Assembly: GCA_036898135.1 (NCBI GenBank)
Contig: CM072526.1
Location: 6,080,224 to 6,144,223, forward strand
Length of the DNA: 64,000 bases
From: Oncomelania hupensis
Lineage: Eukaryota; Mollusca; Gastropoda; Littorinimorpha; Pomatiopsidae
Direction of reading: 5' to 3'
Numbering within the stretch: the first letter of the stretch is position 1; each line of letters begins with the position of its first letter. Both the position numbers and the translations under genes were made by a program. Below are positions 23,011 to 34,420 of the stretch, in pieces. A model generated the notes under the pieces. That model was given only the letters and a program-made list of their open reading frames with translations, made no database searches and was not told the origin of the DNA.

Positions 23011-23589
23011 TTCGCCTCGACAAATTAATGGATGCGCTTTGCGCTGAGAAAAGCACCTGTCTCCCTACCTACCTACCTACCTATATACATACATACATTT
23101 GTAGCCGAGCGGAGTATTTGACTCCCGTCTCTCAGCCACCACCTTGAGAACATTGCTCCAACCGAGCTGTTATCTTCATTTTATCCCTCAAAAGAGGGAC
23201 AGAAAAATATTTGCCCTGCAAGGCGGTGAAGCGTGGTCGGTAGTACCGGGTTGCCGGCTACTAGTGCCACGCACTCTTCTGCAAAGTCGCTGCCACCGAC
23301 CTGCATAAAATGCCTGCCGACAATGTAGTCCCGCTCACCACCAAAAGCAGAAGGCGAATGGTCAGCCGGGGAGAACAAATGTCGTGTCGCCTTGTCCTGC
23401 ATAACCCAATATCATCCCCAAAGGATTCTACACAGCAGGAGCCACCCAATGCTAGTCTAACTAAGAAATTCAAGGTAGACAATTTCTCTCCCAAGCCTCA
23501 ACCAGTCGCCTCCCTTTCCGCTACACATAATATATAATACATACATACATAGATACATACATACGCTTACACACCCTACATACATTCAA

Positions 23590-24510
23590 ACATGCTCGCA
23601 ACTTAGGTTTCATTCTGTCTTCTGACATGTCACTTGACCAACACATTTCCAACATATGCCGCTCTGCCTATTTCGAAATTCACCGCATTAGCTCCATCCG
23701 ACAATATCTTACAACCGAAACAACCAACACTCTTGTCTGTGCATTTGTTCTATCTAAACTTGACTACTGCAACTCTCTCCTCTCTGGCTCCCCTCTCTAC
23801 CTTCTTGAAAAACTTCAGAAAGTCCAAAACTCAGCCGCCCGCCTTGTTCTTAAAGCTAAAAAACGAGACCATGCCACCCCTCTACTCCGATCTCTTCATT
23901 GGCTCCCTGTTCGAGCTCGCATCTTGTACAAGCTCTCAACTATTGTTTTCAAATTCTTCACTGGCTCTGCCCCCTCATACTTTACTGACCTTCTCTCTGT
24001 CTACTCTCCTGCAAGACAACTCCGCTCTTCTTCTGATACAAGACTGCTTTCTATCCCCCGTGTTCACTCAAAGACCTATGGTGAACGATCTTTCTCTTTC
24101 TCTGCTGCAACTGCTTGGAACTCACTACCGATGCAACTCCGACATGCTCCATCACTTTCTTCCTTCAAGCGCCAATTAAAGACCCACCTTTTTTAACATG
24201 CAAACTAAATAATTTTCACTCCCCCTCCCTTCCATCCCCATATGTAATCTTTTACTAAGTCACGTCATCTGTTCATGGATGTTGGCGGCACCGGCTCGGT
24301 TCTTGGTATTCATATTATCTGTTGTTAACTGTAATTATTTAACCATTTGATAAGCGTATACGTGTTCTGTTTGCGTGTGTGTGTGTGTGGGTGTGTGTGT
24401 GTGTGCGCGTGTGTGTGTGTGATTGCACGTGTGTTGTCAAGCGCGGCGAGCTCGCTTTCCTTACCGTTTGCGAGGTACCGCGCGATATAAATGTACTCTA
24501 TTATTAAACA
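23590..24510 (+). mobile_element. L2/CR1-like LINE, 3' part of reverse transcriptase
   Basis: An open frame reads SKLDYCNSLLSGSPLYLLEK, LQKVQNSAARLVLKAK, TPLLRSLHWLPVRARILYKL and RSFSFSAATAWNSLPMQLRH, ending LKTHLF. This is the classic C-terminal region of L2/CR1-type LINE ORF2. The 3' UTR runs through CGCGCGATATAAATGTACTC to an ATTATTA tail near 24507, interrupted by a GT run. The 5' part is missing. The last 190 codons are unbroken, so it is fairly young. Confidence 0.85.
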
Positions 24511-24889
24511 TGCATATCCTACATGAATACATGCATACACTACATACATACATAATACATACATACATTGTGACAATTTATTTAGAAATTACCATAAAGC
24601 ATTATAATACAACACATCCTCTTCCGACAATAATGAAGTGTAAACACTGAAAGCAACAGGCGCACGAAGCATGAACAAATCAATCACAATCAAGTATAGT
24701 GGTGCTAATTGGGCTCTTTGCAGCCCGCTGGACCCTATAAGCAATGACTAACAAACTAACACAATCATTCATACTGGCACAATGGACAAGTCGTAAACAA
24801 GTTATTTTTTCTTGGACATGAAACAGGGCTATTCAATATCAATGATTATTATATTTTTAACAGTTAAATACTAACATTTATTAGGGTTT

Positions 24890-24893
24890 TGTG

Positions 24894-24930
<37 letters not shown>

Positions 24931-25034
24931 TCTCACTCTCTCTCTCTCTCTCTCTCTCACTCTCTCTCTCTCTCTCTCTCACTCTCTCTCTCTCTCTCAC
25001 TCTCTCTCTCTCTCACTCTCTCTCTCTCTCTCTC
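24890..25034. repeat. (TC)n microsatellite
   Basis: Long (TC)n with periodic CA interruptions. Confidence 0.97.
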
Positions 25035-25319
25035 AAACACACATAAACCAAAACTACAATACCTCCCCATACTAAGGGTAGATAATTGAAGATTATATTT
25101 TTACAAATTGTCATATTAAACGGTGTAATAATTCAAAGCAGAATGTATTTTATATTAATATTATTATTAAGTTGTGATTATTATTTGTTCATGCGTACAC
25201 TGACACTTATGAAACATACGACGCATACATACATACAAACACACATACATACATACACACATACGTACACATACATACTCTCACGCTAGAAATGCTTCGT
25301 TACGCAAAGTCAATCACAG

Positions 25320-25370
25320 TTACTACTTGGATGGGTCGCGCTTAGTACTTGGATGGGTATCACATAATCA
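25320..25370 (+). mobile_element. 5S-derived SINE head fragment
   Basis: GCGCTTAGTACTTGGATGGG followed by TATCACATAATCAG. Preceded by a partial duplicate TACTACTTGGATGGGTCGCG. Only the box C core is recognisable. Confidence 0.45.
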
Positions 25371-26283
25371 GAACATCCACTGTCTGACCTACCCTTGAAT
25401 ATTTAATCAAAACAAGAAAGGCGGCGTTTGATAAACTTACCTTCAAGATGAAGCGCCGGGAAGGGGAGGTAACACATGAGCCTCGCTAATTAAGGGAGAT
25501 AAGCCTGCTACTCCTCTAAGGGGGAGGTCATAATAAGATATTGGAGACCTTAAGGCCATTGCTGTACTGAAGGTCCAGTTCTTTACACGTTACAAGGAAT
25601 ATAGGCTTCAACTATCTCCTTCCATTCCAAGTTATTTTCGACATGTTGTTCTGCTTGTTGTTGTTCATGTTTTTGTGTTGTTGTTGTTCTTCTTCTTAAT
25701 CAGTGTGCTTTCTTCTTCCTAAAATAATATCTTTAACTTTTGGAGAAAAACGGTTAACCGTAACCTAACAAATAAGCACACCATGAGACCTATTTTCAAA
25801 GCCGTACTAGTAAGAGAGTGACATTGTGATGTTATGGTTTGCAGGGCCGGACCTGGGAAAAGTCGAAGGGGGGGTTACGGATTCAGCGAAGGCGCGGAGC
25901 CTTCTAGGGGGGTCCGGGGGCATGCCCCCACGGGAATTGTTTTTTTCAAGGATGCAAAATGGTGCAATCTGGTGCAATCTGAACCTTGAAAAAGCCATTT
26001 GTGATGGTCCGGGACTTTGAGCTTTTTTAACAATTGAACGGACAAATTCTGGGGTACAAAAATTTTCCTCTGCCCCTCCCTTAAAACACACACACACACG
26101 CACACACACACACACACCCACAAACATTTATTTATCAGCAGAGATTTTTTGGTATACTATTATTATTCACTACTTTTTGTTGATCGTTAACGGTATAAAG
26201 CTTTACCTTTTAGTTTATGAACATCACCGCCCTGCTTTCACTTTCAGTCTTGCTGCACTAGGTTCCTCGGCATTAGTACCATT

Positions 26284-26975
26284 TGTGAATTGTATCTTCT
26301 GGCAAAACAGTTCACTGCCTCTTTGAAGTCAATATCAACATCCCTGTGCACTTACAGTAAAGCAAGTCCATTGAGTCTCTGTTGCCCCATTGTAGAGCGC
26401 AGGTAGTTTTTCATTTTGCACAACTGACTGTTTGAACGCTCACACTCGGCAGTAGTGACAGGCAGGGTGCAAAGGTTCTTTAGAATGATGAACAGGTTGG
26501 GATAAAAATCCCTGTCACAATGTTTCAGTGCTTCTGATGCCGTGGATGGGATGATAACTATCGCATTCTCAGCAGCCCTTCGCCATTTGCAAACCCACCG
26601 TCAGTATTCTGCATCAAGGGTAGAGTTGTCTGGTAGGTCAGACTCCCACAACATTGCCAGTGTCTTCACCCCTTCTGGAACCTGCATGAAACCATCCTGG
26701 TTGTCTATTAAAGTGCTTGGCACCAGACAGAGACCATCAACTGCTAGGTCAGCATTTTTGAACCTCGAGTTCAGTTCGGTTGACAGGTGTTCCAAAAAAG
26801 GAATGGCATTGCTAATCTTGAAATATTCTTCTGGAGAGGCCGCAGGTTGGTTGTCACTGAGAGTCTGTCGGGATGATTGACGAGGAACAATAACATCAGT
26901 TGTCAAAGCATTTGCCATTTTGCTGACTTCACCTAACCAGGCAACGAACGCTGTGTTCTTAATTATCAACTTAGC
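26284..26975 (-). pseudogene. hAT/ZMYM1-like transposase, decayed C-terminal part
   Basis: Minus-strand reading gives LSTELNSRFKNADLAVDGLC, then HCDRDFYPNLFIILKNLCTL and TTAECERSNSQL, followed by NYLRSTMGQQRLNGLALL. This is the hAT C-terminal dimerisation region seen in ZMYM1-like and THAP0-like proteins. At least two in-frame stops interrupt it (TGA after LDAEY, TAA after LALL). The N-terminal part is missing. It belongs to the 25842-28455 transposon. Confidence 0.8.
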
Positions 26976-27221
26976 ATCTTAATTAATATTTCTAAAAAGT
27001 CGTTTTTGGGGGATTATGGCAGTATCAAGGTGAAGGTGCTGGAAGAGGCTTGCGGCCAGAACAAGAAAATATGGCTGCATTTACTAATTTCGGCTTAGGG
27101 GTTGGGTTACTTTGTCGTTTCAACGGGGAAACCTTTGGACGTTTCAACGGATCCCTTGAAATGGATTTCCGTTGAATTGTCTATAACTAACTCTTTGTAC
27201 CTTGGACCAAAGGTGACTGAA

Positions 27222-28300
27222 AACTATCCTATCCTATCCTGTCCCGTAACTCGGAGGTCGTAGGGGCACCAAAGATGATCAAACCAGTCCATTCTCGAAT
27301 GTTGTCCTCCCACCTCTTTTACGGTCTCCCCTTTCTTCTACCTCCTTGCACTGTGCCTTGCAGAATGGTCTTTGCAAGGCCTGATGATCTGGTGACGTGG
27401 CCATACCATCGGAGTTTCCGTTTCTTCACCACTGTGAGCAGGTCATCGTGTTGTCCAATGGCTTGTGTGATGGTCTGTCGGACTTCGTCATTGGTGATGT
27501 GTTGGGTATAGGAAATGCCCAGAAGTCTTATGTAGCACCTCATCTCCATGCTTTGTATTCTTCATTGTAGATCTGCTGTGAGGGTCCATGCTTCGTAAGC
27601 ATATAGGAAGATGGAGGTGACAAGGGAGCGCAGCAGTCATACTTTGGAATGTAGACTGATGTTCCTGTCTTTCCAAATGGGCTTCAACCTAGTCAGGGCA
27701 GCAGTTCCTTCCTGTCGGGACCCATTGTCTGATACAATGGCTCCTAAATATTTGAAGCTATGCATTGTGTTGAGGGATTGGCCTTGGACTTTGATGTCCG
27801 TGTTGATGCCATTGGTGTTGTTGGTCATCATTTTTGTCTTCTCTGCACTTATTTCCATTCCATAAGCTCTGGAGGTGGTGTCAAGCCTCTGTACCAACTA
27901 TTCAAGTTCTTGTTCCTCTCCAGCCAATCCATCAATGTCATCAGCAAAACGAAGATTGGAGATTGCTCTACCCCCTATGCTGACTGTGCCTTCGTGATCT
28001 GCAAGGGCATCTGACATGGGGCGCTCTAGGAAGATGTTGGAGAGAGTAGGCATCCTTGACGCACACCGATTGTTGTTCTGAACCAGTTCCCGATGACGCT
28101 GTTATGGAGGACTGCACTGGTAGCCTTATCATACAGGCTTTTGATGACTTCAATAATTTTAGGGCTGATGTTGTACACTTTCATCGTTGCCCATAGAGCT
28201 GCATGCCAGACTCTGTCAAACGCCTTCTTGAAGTCTATGAACACATGATATGGATGTTGTTGGTGCTGTAGGTATTTCTCACAGATTATTCTGAAAACTG
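27222..28300 (-). mobile_element. GGATA-tailed LINE fragment inside a DNA transposon (copy 3)
   Basis: Reverse complement includes IICEKYLQHQQHPYHVFIDF, KKAFDRVWHAALWATMKVYN, GNWFRTTIGVRQG and KYLGAIVSDNGSRQE. Several indels disrupt it, including a short deletion near the 3' end at about 27275. It extends further 5' than the other copies. Confidence 0.88.
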
Positions 28301-28362
28301 CAATGTTTTAAAAACAATGTTTAAAAAAATTGAAACTCTTTGCATTAAACAAAATTTCAATT

Positions 28363-28397
<35 letters not shown>

Positions 28398-28723
28398 TTT
28401 GGAGGGAGGGTTCCGGAACCCAGGTATCCCCCCCCCCCCCCTGGGTCCGGCCCTGGGTTTGGAATGCTGCTGCAGGAAATCTTCATCTTTACATTACAGG
28501 TGCTCATCATCAAGGGTTGGGATCGAATGACATATAAACATCAATTGTTCTCCTTTCACACTTTAAATAAACCAACATTTACCTTGAACTTAAACTTGTT
28601 GGATGTAGACGGTCTTTCCTTAAACTTTTAATCGCACAATGTAGTAATGACCTTTGATTTACAGGATAGGATAGGATAGGATAGCATAGGATAGGATAGT
28701 AAGTCCAAACTTAATTGAACACA

Positions 28724-29071
28724 AACCTATCCTATCCTATCCCGTAACTCGGAGGTCGTAGTGGCACCACAGGTGATCGTTTAACCAGCGTACTCCATTT
28801 TTCTCCGTCCTCAGCAACCCTGATGGCTTCGCTCAATGTCAAACCAGTCCATTCTCGAATGTTGTCCTCCCATCTCTTTTTCGGTCTCCCTCTTCTTCTA
28901 CCTCCTTGCACTGTGCCGTGCAGGATGGTCTTTGCAAGACCTGATGATCTGGTGACGTGGCCATACCATAGGAGTTTCCGTTTCTTCACCACTGTGAGCA
29001 GGTCATCGTGTTGTCCAGTGGCTTGTGTGATGGTCTGTCGGACTTTGTCGTTGGTGATGTGCTGGGTATAG
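28724..29071 (-). mobile_element. GGATA-tailed LINE fragment (copy 4)
   Basis: Tail (CCTAT)n on the plus strand, then reverse complement of RWEDNIREWTGLTLSEAIRV and LLWYGHVTRSSGLAKTIL back to YTQHITND, where it is truncated. A separate plus-oriented (GGATA)n run at 28663-28697 lies 28 bp away, so two tails face each other. Confidence 0.88.
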
Positions 29072-29277
29072 TTAGGCAACGTTAGTCTGTTTATTACTTG
29101 CGGACGAAGAGTGATTCCGCTTTTGGAATCATCAGTTTGGGAAATGGATAGTGTTGGGGAGAGAATGAGAGAAGAAATGAGAAGAAAAGAAAAGAAACTA
29201 CCACACACAAAAAAAGAGAAAAAAAGAAAAAAAAAGAGAAGACAAGAAAAAAAGAAGAAAAAACATGAAAAGAAAAG

Positions 29278-29365
29278 AAAAAAGAGAAGAGAAGAGAAGA
29301 GAAGAGAAGAGAAGAGAAGAGAAGAGAAGAGAAGAGAAGAGAAGAGAAGAGAAGAGAAGAGAGAG
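29278..29365. repeat. (GAAGA)n microsatellite
   Basis: Pentamer AGAAG repeated about 16 times, bounded by A/G-rich sequence from 29160. Confidence 0.95.
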
Positions 29366-29484
29366 AGAAAATAAGAGAAGATGAATGTTAGTAAGCTTAC
29401 CAACAAAACGTCGGATGGGGTGGGGGGATTAGGGTGATGGTGGGGAAGGGTTCCCTCGAACAAAACCTCGAAACAACATCTTAC

Positions 29485-29592
29485 CTTTGGCAAACAGAAG
29501 CTTTCACCACCATAGATATTTTTAACTGGTGCCGAGGATGAAAATAGTCGCCTCCAAAATTCCACAGCACACATGTTGGGTCCATGTCTCAT
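29485..29592 (-). CDS. Candidate exon with consensus donor, unidentified
   Basis: Minus-strand segment ends CCAAAG|GTAAGA. Read from an ATG at 29592 it gives MRHGPNMCAVEFWRRLFSSS then APVKNIYGGESFCLPK, which looks like a mitochondrial-type leader. Alternatively a TC-rich tract and CATGAG just upstream could be an acceptor, giving another frame (MDPTCVLWNFGGDYF). No downstream exon was identified, so this is weak. Confidence 0.22.
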
Positions 29593-29604
29593 GAAACGTG
29601 GGCG

Positions 29605-29606
29605 AG

Positions 29607-29667
<61 letters not shown>

Positions 29668-29672
29668 GAGAA
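29605..29672. repeat. (GA)n microsatellite
   Basis: About 33 GA units with one GGG interruption; on the minus strand it is a TC tract just upstream of the candidate exon at 29485-29592. Confidence 0.97.
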
Positions 29673-29774
29673 CGAACTTAATTTTTGTCCGTGAGAAAAA
29701 TAACAGAAAAAAGAAAGATGCGTTTTGAACACTAGTACTTGTTGCTCGACTCACTAGAAACGTTTCCCAGTGCT

Positions 29775-30010
29775 CATGAAAGTGGAGCGCGACAGGGTTA
29801 GTACTTGGATGGGTGGCTATACTTGGAAGACAACCGTGCACCGAATAACACACAGAATGAAGCAAGCGCACGACACACAACCGCTGTGAGAGGGGACATG
29901 GATCCGTTTAGAACCGGCGAAAAGAAAAGCAGCGAGGGAGAGCAGATGGGTCCCGCCCTCACTAAGCTGGCCTGCGGTTTGTTGAAAATAGGGTGTAGGT
30001 GGGAAAGTGG
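29775..30010 (+). mobile_element. 5S-rRNA-derived SINE
   Basis: GGGTTAGTACTTGGATGGGT is an exact match to the 5S rRNA box C core. The body (AAGCGCACGACAC; TCACTAAGCTGGCCTGCG) is shared with 53911-54170. Upstream 5S sequence (box A) is too degraded to be a 5S gene. Confidence 0.65.
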
Positions 30011-30376
30011 AAGGAGAAGGAAGAGAAGGAGGAGAAGAATTATTATAATATTATGCTTCGACGCACAGCTGTCCAATTGTTGTTGCTGTTGTTTAAAAGC
30101 AAAATAAATTGTCCATGGAACCTGTTGCTATATCTGAAAGGCACTAATCACCGCAAGAGGCTCTCGTGCGACATAGGCCTACCCTAATTATCCTACCCGA
30201 GATGGACTCCGGAAATTGCACTAGTATAGCGGATCTGCGAAACTCACATGCCCTAATGCAGGCGGCGGCACTTACACTTCGACAAAAAACAGAGAGGCAG
30301 TCTTAAAAACACGATCCTGTTTGGCAAGGGATTGCAGTGTTGGTTAAACAGCGGTGAAGAACTAGAAACTCGGGTG

Positions 30377-30377
<1 letters not shown>

Positions 30378-30424
<47 letters not shown>

Positions 30425-30447
30425 TTCTCTCTCTCTCTCTCTCTCTC
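30378..30447. repeat. (TC)n microsatellite
   Basis: (TC)n with one CACTT interruption. Confidence 0.97.
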
Positions 30448-30829
30448 ATCTTGTAAACATCATTTGCTTGACTTCAACACATACTGTTTGACTTCAACAC
30501 ATACTGTTCCACAAAGTTACCGAAGTTAATGGCAATGGCTGCACTGCCGTTTAACGTAAAATAATAAAGCTACACAAGGCACACAAAATGGCTACTCAGG
30601 CCATCAACTTCAAACATCTAACACATTTGTTTTATCTCACCGATTAAACGCAAAACTTGAAAAGGCTTCTTTGGAACCATAATTAACATTATTTTATTTA
30701 TTTTTTTCGCATTAAGTAGATTACCGTCCCCGGACACAGTGCGTATAGGGGACTCGATTATTTTATTTATATGATAAAGCTTAGCTTATAGTCTAACTTA
30801 TAACAATGAGAAATAAAATGGATACACAC

Positions 30830-30928
30830 ACTCAAGAATGCTAATCTGGACAAAAACAAGACAAAACAAGACAAAAACAAGATAATGTCTTGTCTTGTTT
30901 TTGCCCAAATGAGCATTCTTTTACTTTA
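30830..30928. repeat. Imperfect inverted repeat
   Basis: AAGAATGCTAATCTGGACAA...CAAGACAAAACAAGAC pairs with GTCTTGTCTTGTTTTTGCCC...GAGCATTCTT. Related AAGAATGC/ACAAGAC pieces are seen near 57590 and 58612. Confidence 0.7.
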
Positions 30929-31046
30929 CTTATTATCCATTCGTTTGTCATTATTGTCAAATTGTGAATGCTCGCAGTTTTCTGTTTAATTCCATTTCGC
31001 TTGCAACTTGCCTCGTTGATTTAGGGAATATGTCTTACAAATTATA

Positions 31047-31376
31047 GGGAAGCACGGTGGCCTAATGGTAGAGCTTTGGCTTGCGGATCTGAAGGTCCAG
31101 GGTTCGAGCCCAGGCCGGGGCATTGTGTTGTGTCCTTGGGAAAGACACTTTACTCCCGTTTCCTACTCCTTCGGATGAGAGTATAAACCGATGTCTAGTC
31201 TGTGTCGCATACATTTCATCATAACGGACTTTAAAGATCCTGACGCTCATGTCCTAGACGGGTGAGTGCCGGTGACAAGAACACACCCAGCATGCACGTT
31301 GGCTGCGCACGCCAAAATTGTGGAATCATTTTCCTCGAATACGGGGTATCCACAATATTACGAAGAAGAAGAAATG
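31047..31376 (+). mobile_element. tRNA-derived SINE (family B)
   Basis: A box TGGCCTAATGGTAGAGC and B box GGGTTCGAGCCC, then CTTGGGAAAGACACTTTACT and CTTCGGATGAGAGTATAAAC. It ends in a GAAGAAGAA tail. Same family as 37038-37375. Confidence 0.8.
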
Positions 31377-31519
31377 TGCTGTACCCAATCCTGAAGCATT
31401 CAATCAACAGACTTACCTACTTTTGATCACATCAAAATACATCTTCCAAAACTGCACTCAGCAAATAATAGATTTTGGAAAAATTCTACCTTTATAATTA
31501 TCTTTATTTTAGCGGTCTT

Positions 31520-33046
31520 TGTCATGAATTGGCTAGTTTTACCCTGCCCAGTGACTATTTAGCCTTGTGTAGTAATTGTAACATTAAGAGAGTTAGTATA
31601 GTACACAGCCAGCAAGTAAAGTACACACCGCGAGCCCGACCCACGCTGCGCAGTGACTCAGCACTTGAGCTTTGAATCGGACCGTTTTACCCAATGAGAG
31701 CTTAGGCAAAGCGGTTCGCGCCAGTTTGACTGTGTCAGAGCCTAACACAGTTTGAATCAGTCGTGTGTGAGACGAGGAAGAAGTAACATCTCCTTAGCTA
31801 GCAGAGAACTATCTTCACTCATAGACCAGGAAGCAGGACTTAGAATCTCAGAATTCTATTTAGTCAACACGGGCCTGAACTTGTCAAACAGGTAAATGAA
31901 CACCCTTCTGTTTCATCGTGATATATTTATATTATTGTTGAAATTATGTTTGAAGAATTTGCTATGCATAAATGTGAATTGTTAATCCGAATTTGCCGTA
32001 CCACGTGAAAGAGCCGACCACGAGGCGAAACACGACCGGTTGCGCCGCCATGTTGCATGCCGTACGGAACCACTGTTGTTTAACTTATATGTATGTTTGC
32101 AGGCCAGTGGCTGTACCACTGAATGTTTATAATATTATTAATTCTGGATGTGTATAGTTAGACACGATTGATATTTATGTATGTATAGGAATTTAGAGTT
32201 GAGATTCCAGTGGAACCCGGAAGTAGCAGAATGTTCGTCGCTTATGTATAGAGATGTGGAGCTATCACTGAGGGCTACTTTGGCTTTCAGTGAGACGCTC
32301 TGCACAAACCGATTATTCAGGGTTGTGCAGAATTTCGTCTCTTAATCTTATATTACAGACGAGCAGGCGAGCTATCCCGAGCTATCCTGTGAACCCCACT
32401 CCACAGAAACAAGTTGGCGGAGTATCCTCTACCGCACAAGACGGAAAGAGCTACCCGGAAAAAACACCCTGTCAGACCCCACAGCGTGGCAAGGGAACCC
32501 AACTACACAACGACAAAGGTGGACCAGAAGCTACCTCACAGAAGGACTTCGCACGCACCATCTAGCAGTTAAGTGAACACGCCAAGGTGCACTTAAACTG
32601 ATCATAGCAGGACCACAGTAGTCCAACTCTTCAGAAACTGTAAAACGGACCACAGTAGTCCAAATCTACATGAGATATAATAGCAAGTGCCCGAGGAAGA
32701 AAAACAGCTGCCTAGACTATCAGCGATCGAACTATTAGCATTGAAAGAGACTTTTTAAGTTAGATTAGTACTTAGAGAATCTTGTATAGAGTAGAAGAAA
32801 TAAATGTGTGATTTTAACTGTTATCAAGTGGCTGGACTACATATGATTCATAGCCGTGTGAAAGCTAGTGTGACAGTACTCTTTTACCATTTTTCTATCT
32901 ATTTCTGTACCCCAACCTTAACACAGAACGAGCTAAACAAATAAATTTATTAAAGTAATTCATAGGGTGACTTACTAGCAGTTCCCACCGAATAAACGTG
33001 AGGGTCCATAATTCCATTGTGCAGAGCCCATAAACCCCACGTGACA
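31520..33046 (+). mobile_element. Solo LTR of the same gypsy-type family
   Basis: 1527 bp, from TGTCATGAATTGGCTAG to CCACGTGACA, homologous end to end with the LTRs at 14.6 and 21.2 kb but with visible substitutions and small indels. GTCTT flanks both sides (31515-31519, 33047-33051), a perfect 5-bp target duplication. It formed by LTR-LTR recombination after an older insertion. Confidence 0.95.
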
Positions 33047-33051
33047 GTCTT

Positions 33052-33345
33052 ATATAGCGCCGTTTTCTAGGCGTCTATATTGTTGTTTGTAGATTATAGT
33101 CACACGACACTTTCGCATATAGGTGACTATTGGACCGATTTATACTGACACCAGCGGGCCAGTTGTTGGTAAAGGGGAAAATAATATGATCACACGTTGA
33201 CCAATCCGGGATTCGAACCAGCGACCTTTCGGTTACTAGCAAGACGCTCTTACCAACTGAGCTACCCGGCCCCTCGCGTCTGTATAACTCAAGCCGTAGA
33301 TTTTATAGGCGCTGACCGATACAGGATCTAACTCAAGCAAAACAT
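33052..33345 (-). mobile_element. SINE (family B 3' end) carrying a nested tRNA-like SINE
   Basis: Family B 3' segments (TATATAGCGCCGTTTTCTAG; GATACAGGATCTAACTCAAG) are split by about 200 bp. The insert's minus strand has A box TAGCTCAGTTGGTAAGAGCG and B box GGTTCGAATCC at 33206-33275. GCGTCTRTAT occurs on both sides as a likely target duplication. The tRNA-like head does not fold well in its anticodon arm, so it is not a tRNA gene. Confidence 0.55.
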
Positions 33346-34019
33346 GTTAGCTTGTACGAATGACGTCTTGAGAAAGATTTGTTGGCCTTATTCGGTTTTA
33401 TTGCAGAACCTTTTAGCTGTCCACATCAAGCGGCGGGACATTCCCCCAGGTTTCACAAATATCTGCCTTGTCCGCAGCCGTTTAAACCGATTCTTTATTG
33501 CTAAGTGACACTGTGCAACTGCAATTTACCAAAAACCGTCCTCGTCACATCACAATCTTTGCCAAAGTGACACAATTGCAACAACACACACAAAACCTCC
33601 TGCTCATATCACAATCCATTCATTCAAACGTTAGATTAAATGTTCCCGGACACTGACGCATATAGAGACCTTTTCATTTTAAAGTAGCATTTCTGTTGTT
33701 CGCTGTCTTACCTTTCTCCTACAGCAGAAAACTTCATCCCACACATACACACACAAACTCTACACTTCGTCCGACCCAGCAACAGCCGCTTGTCTACCCC
33801 ATGGTTCCAGACGCTGCCACTCTGGTTCCCTCTCGTTGTGCTATTCTTCTTCTTCTTCTACACTACTCTGCTCTTTTTTCGCCTTTCTTTTCTTCACCCT
33901 CTCTCGTTCGTGATTTTCATCTCCTCTGCTCGCTGCCGACCAGAGTTTGTGGGCTGAAGTTCTGCTACAGAGGTTGACTGATAGTGCGCTGCTGCCGTAG
34001 CTTCTTGCTAGATGCCAGA

Positions 34020-34020
<1 letters not shown>

Positions 34021-34077
<57 letters not shown>
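34021..34077. repeat. (TC)n microsatellite
   Basis: About 27 pure TC units. Confidence 0.97.
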
Positions 34078-34079
<2 letters not shown>

Positions 34080-34351
34080 ATAGGCACTGGTATTCATAAA
34101 CAGTACTTCTCCCACCTACCCCACCCCTCTCTGTCTCCGTTTCTTTCCATCACGATGATTGCTCCAACGTCTTTCATGTTTCCAAAGATATTGGTTCCCC
34201 CCCTCCCCTATTCTCCCTCTGTCTACTCCTTGCCTGTCCCACTGAGATTTAGTTAGATAGGGCCAACGGGACCATACAGGCCTATTGTTGGAGAGGATTC
34301 CATTAATTACCCTACAATTAACTTATACCTTATCTGTTAGCTTGCCTGACT

Positions 34352-34352
34352 G

Positions 34353-34416
<64 letters not shown>
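34352..34416. repeat. (TC)n microsatellite
   Basis: About 32 pure TC units. Confidence 0.97.

Positions 34417-34420
<4 letters not shown>

Larger units (their letters stand above)
25842..28455 (-). mobile_element. 2.6-kb DNA transposon with hAT/ZMYM1-like transposase remnant
   Basis: The left end starts CAGGGCCGGACCTGGG and the right end reverse-complements to CAGGGCCGGACCCAGG. GGTTTG flanks both ends (25836-25841, 28456-28461), a 6-bp target duplication. A decayed hAT-type transposase lies inside on the minus strand, and LINE copy 3 is inserted at about 27222-28300. The left end has a G-rich run and the right end long T and C runs. Confidence 0.75.

Noticed and set aside
25430..25480. Minus-strand exon ending in a GTAAGT donor
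   Set aside because: The donor is good but no frame upstream shows a start, acceptor or recognisable sequence.
29795..29815. 5S rRNA gene
   Set aside because: Only the box C core is conserved; the rest of the 5S sequence is absent.
28732..29880. 382-codon minus-strand protein
   Set aside because: A read-through joining a LINE fragment, a (GAAGA)n run and a (GA)n run; not one gene.
33200..33280. tRNA gene on the minus strand
   Set aside because: A and B boxes are present but anticodon and acceptor stems do not pair; it is a SINE head.
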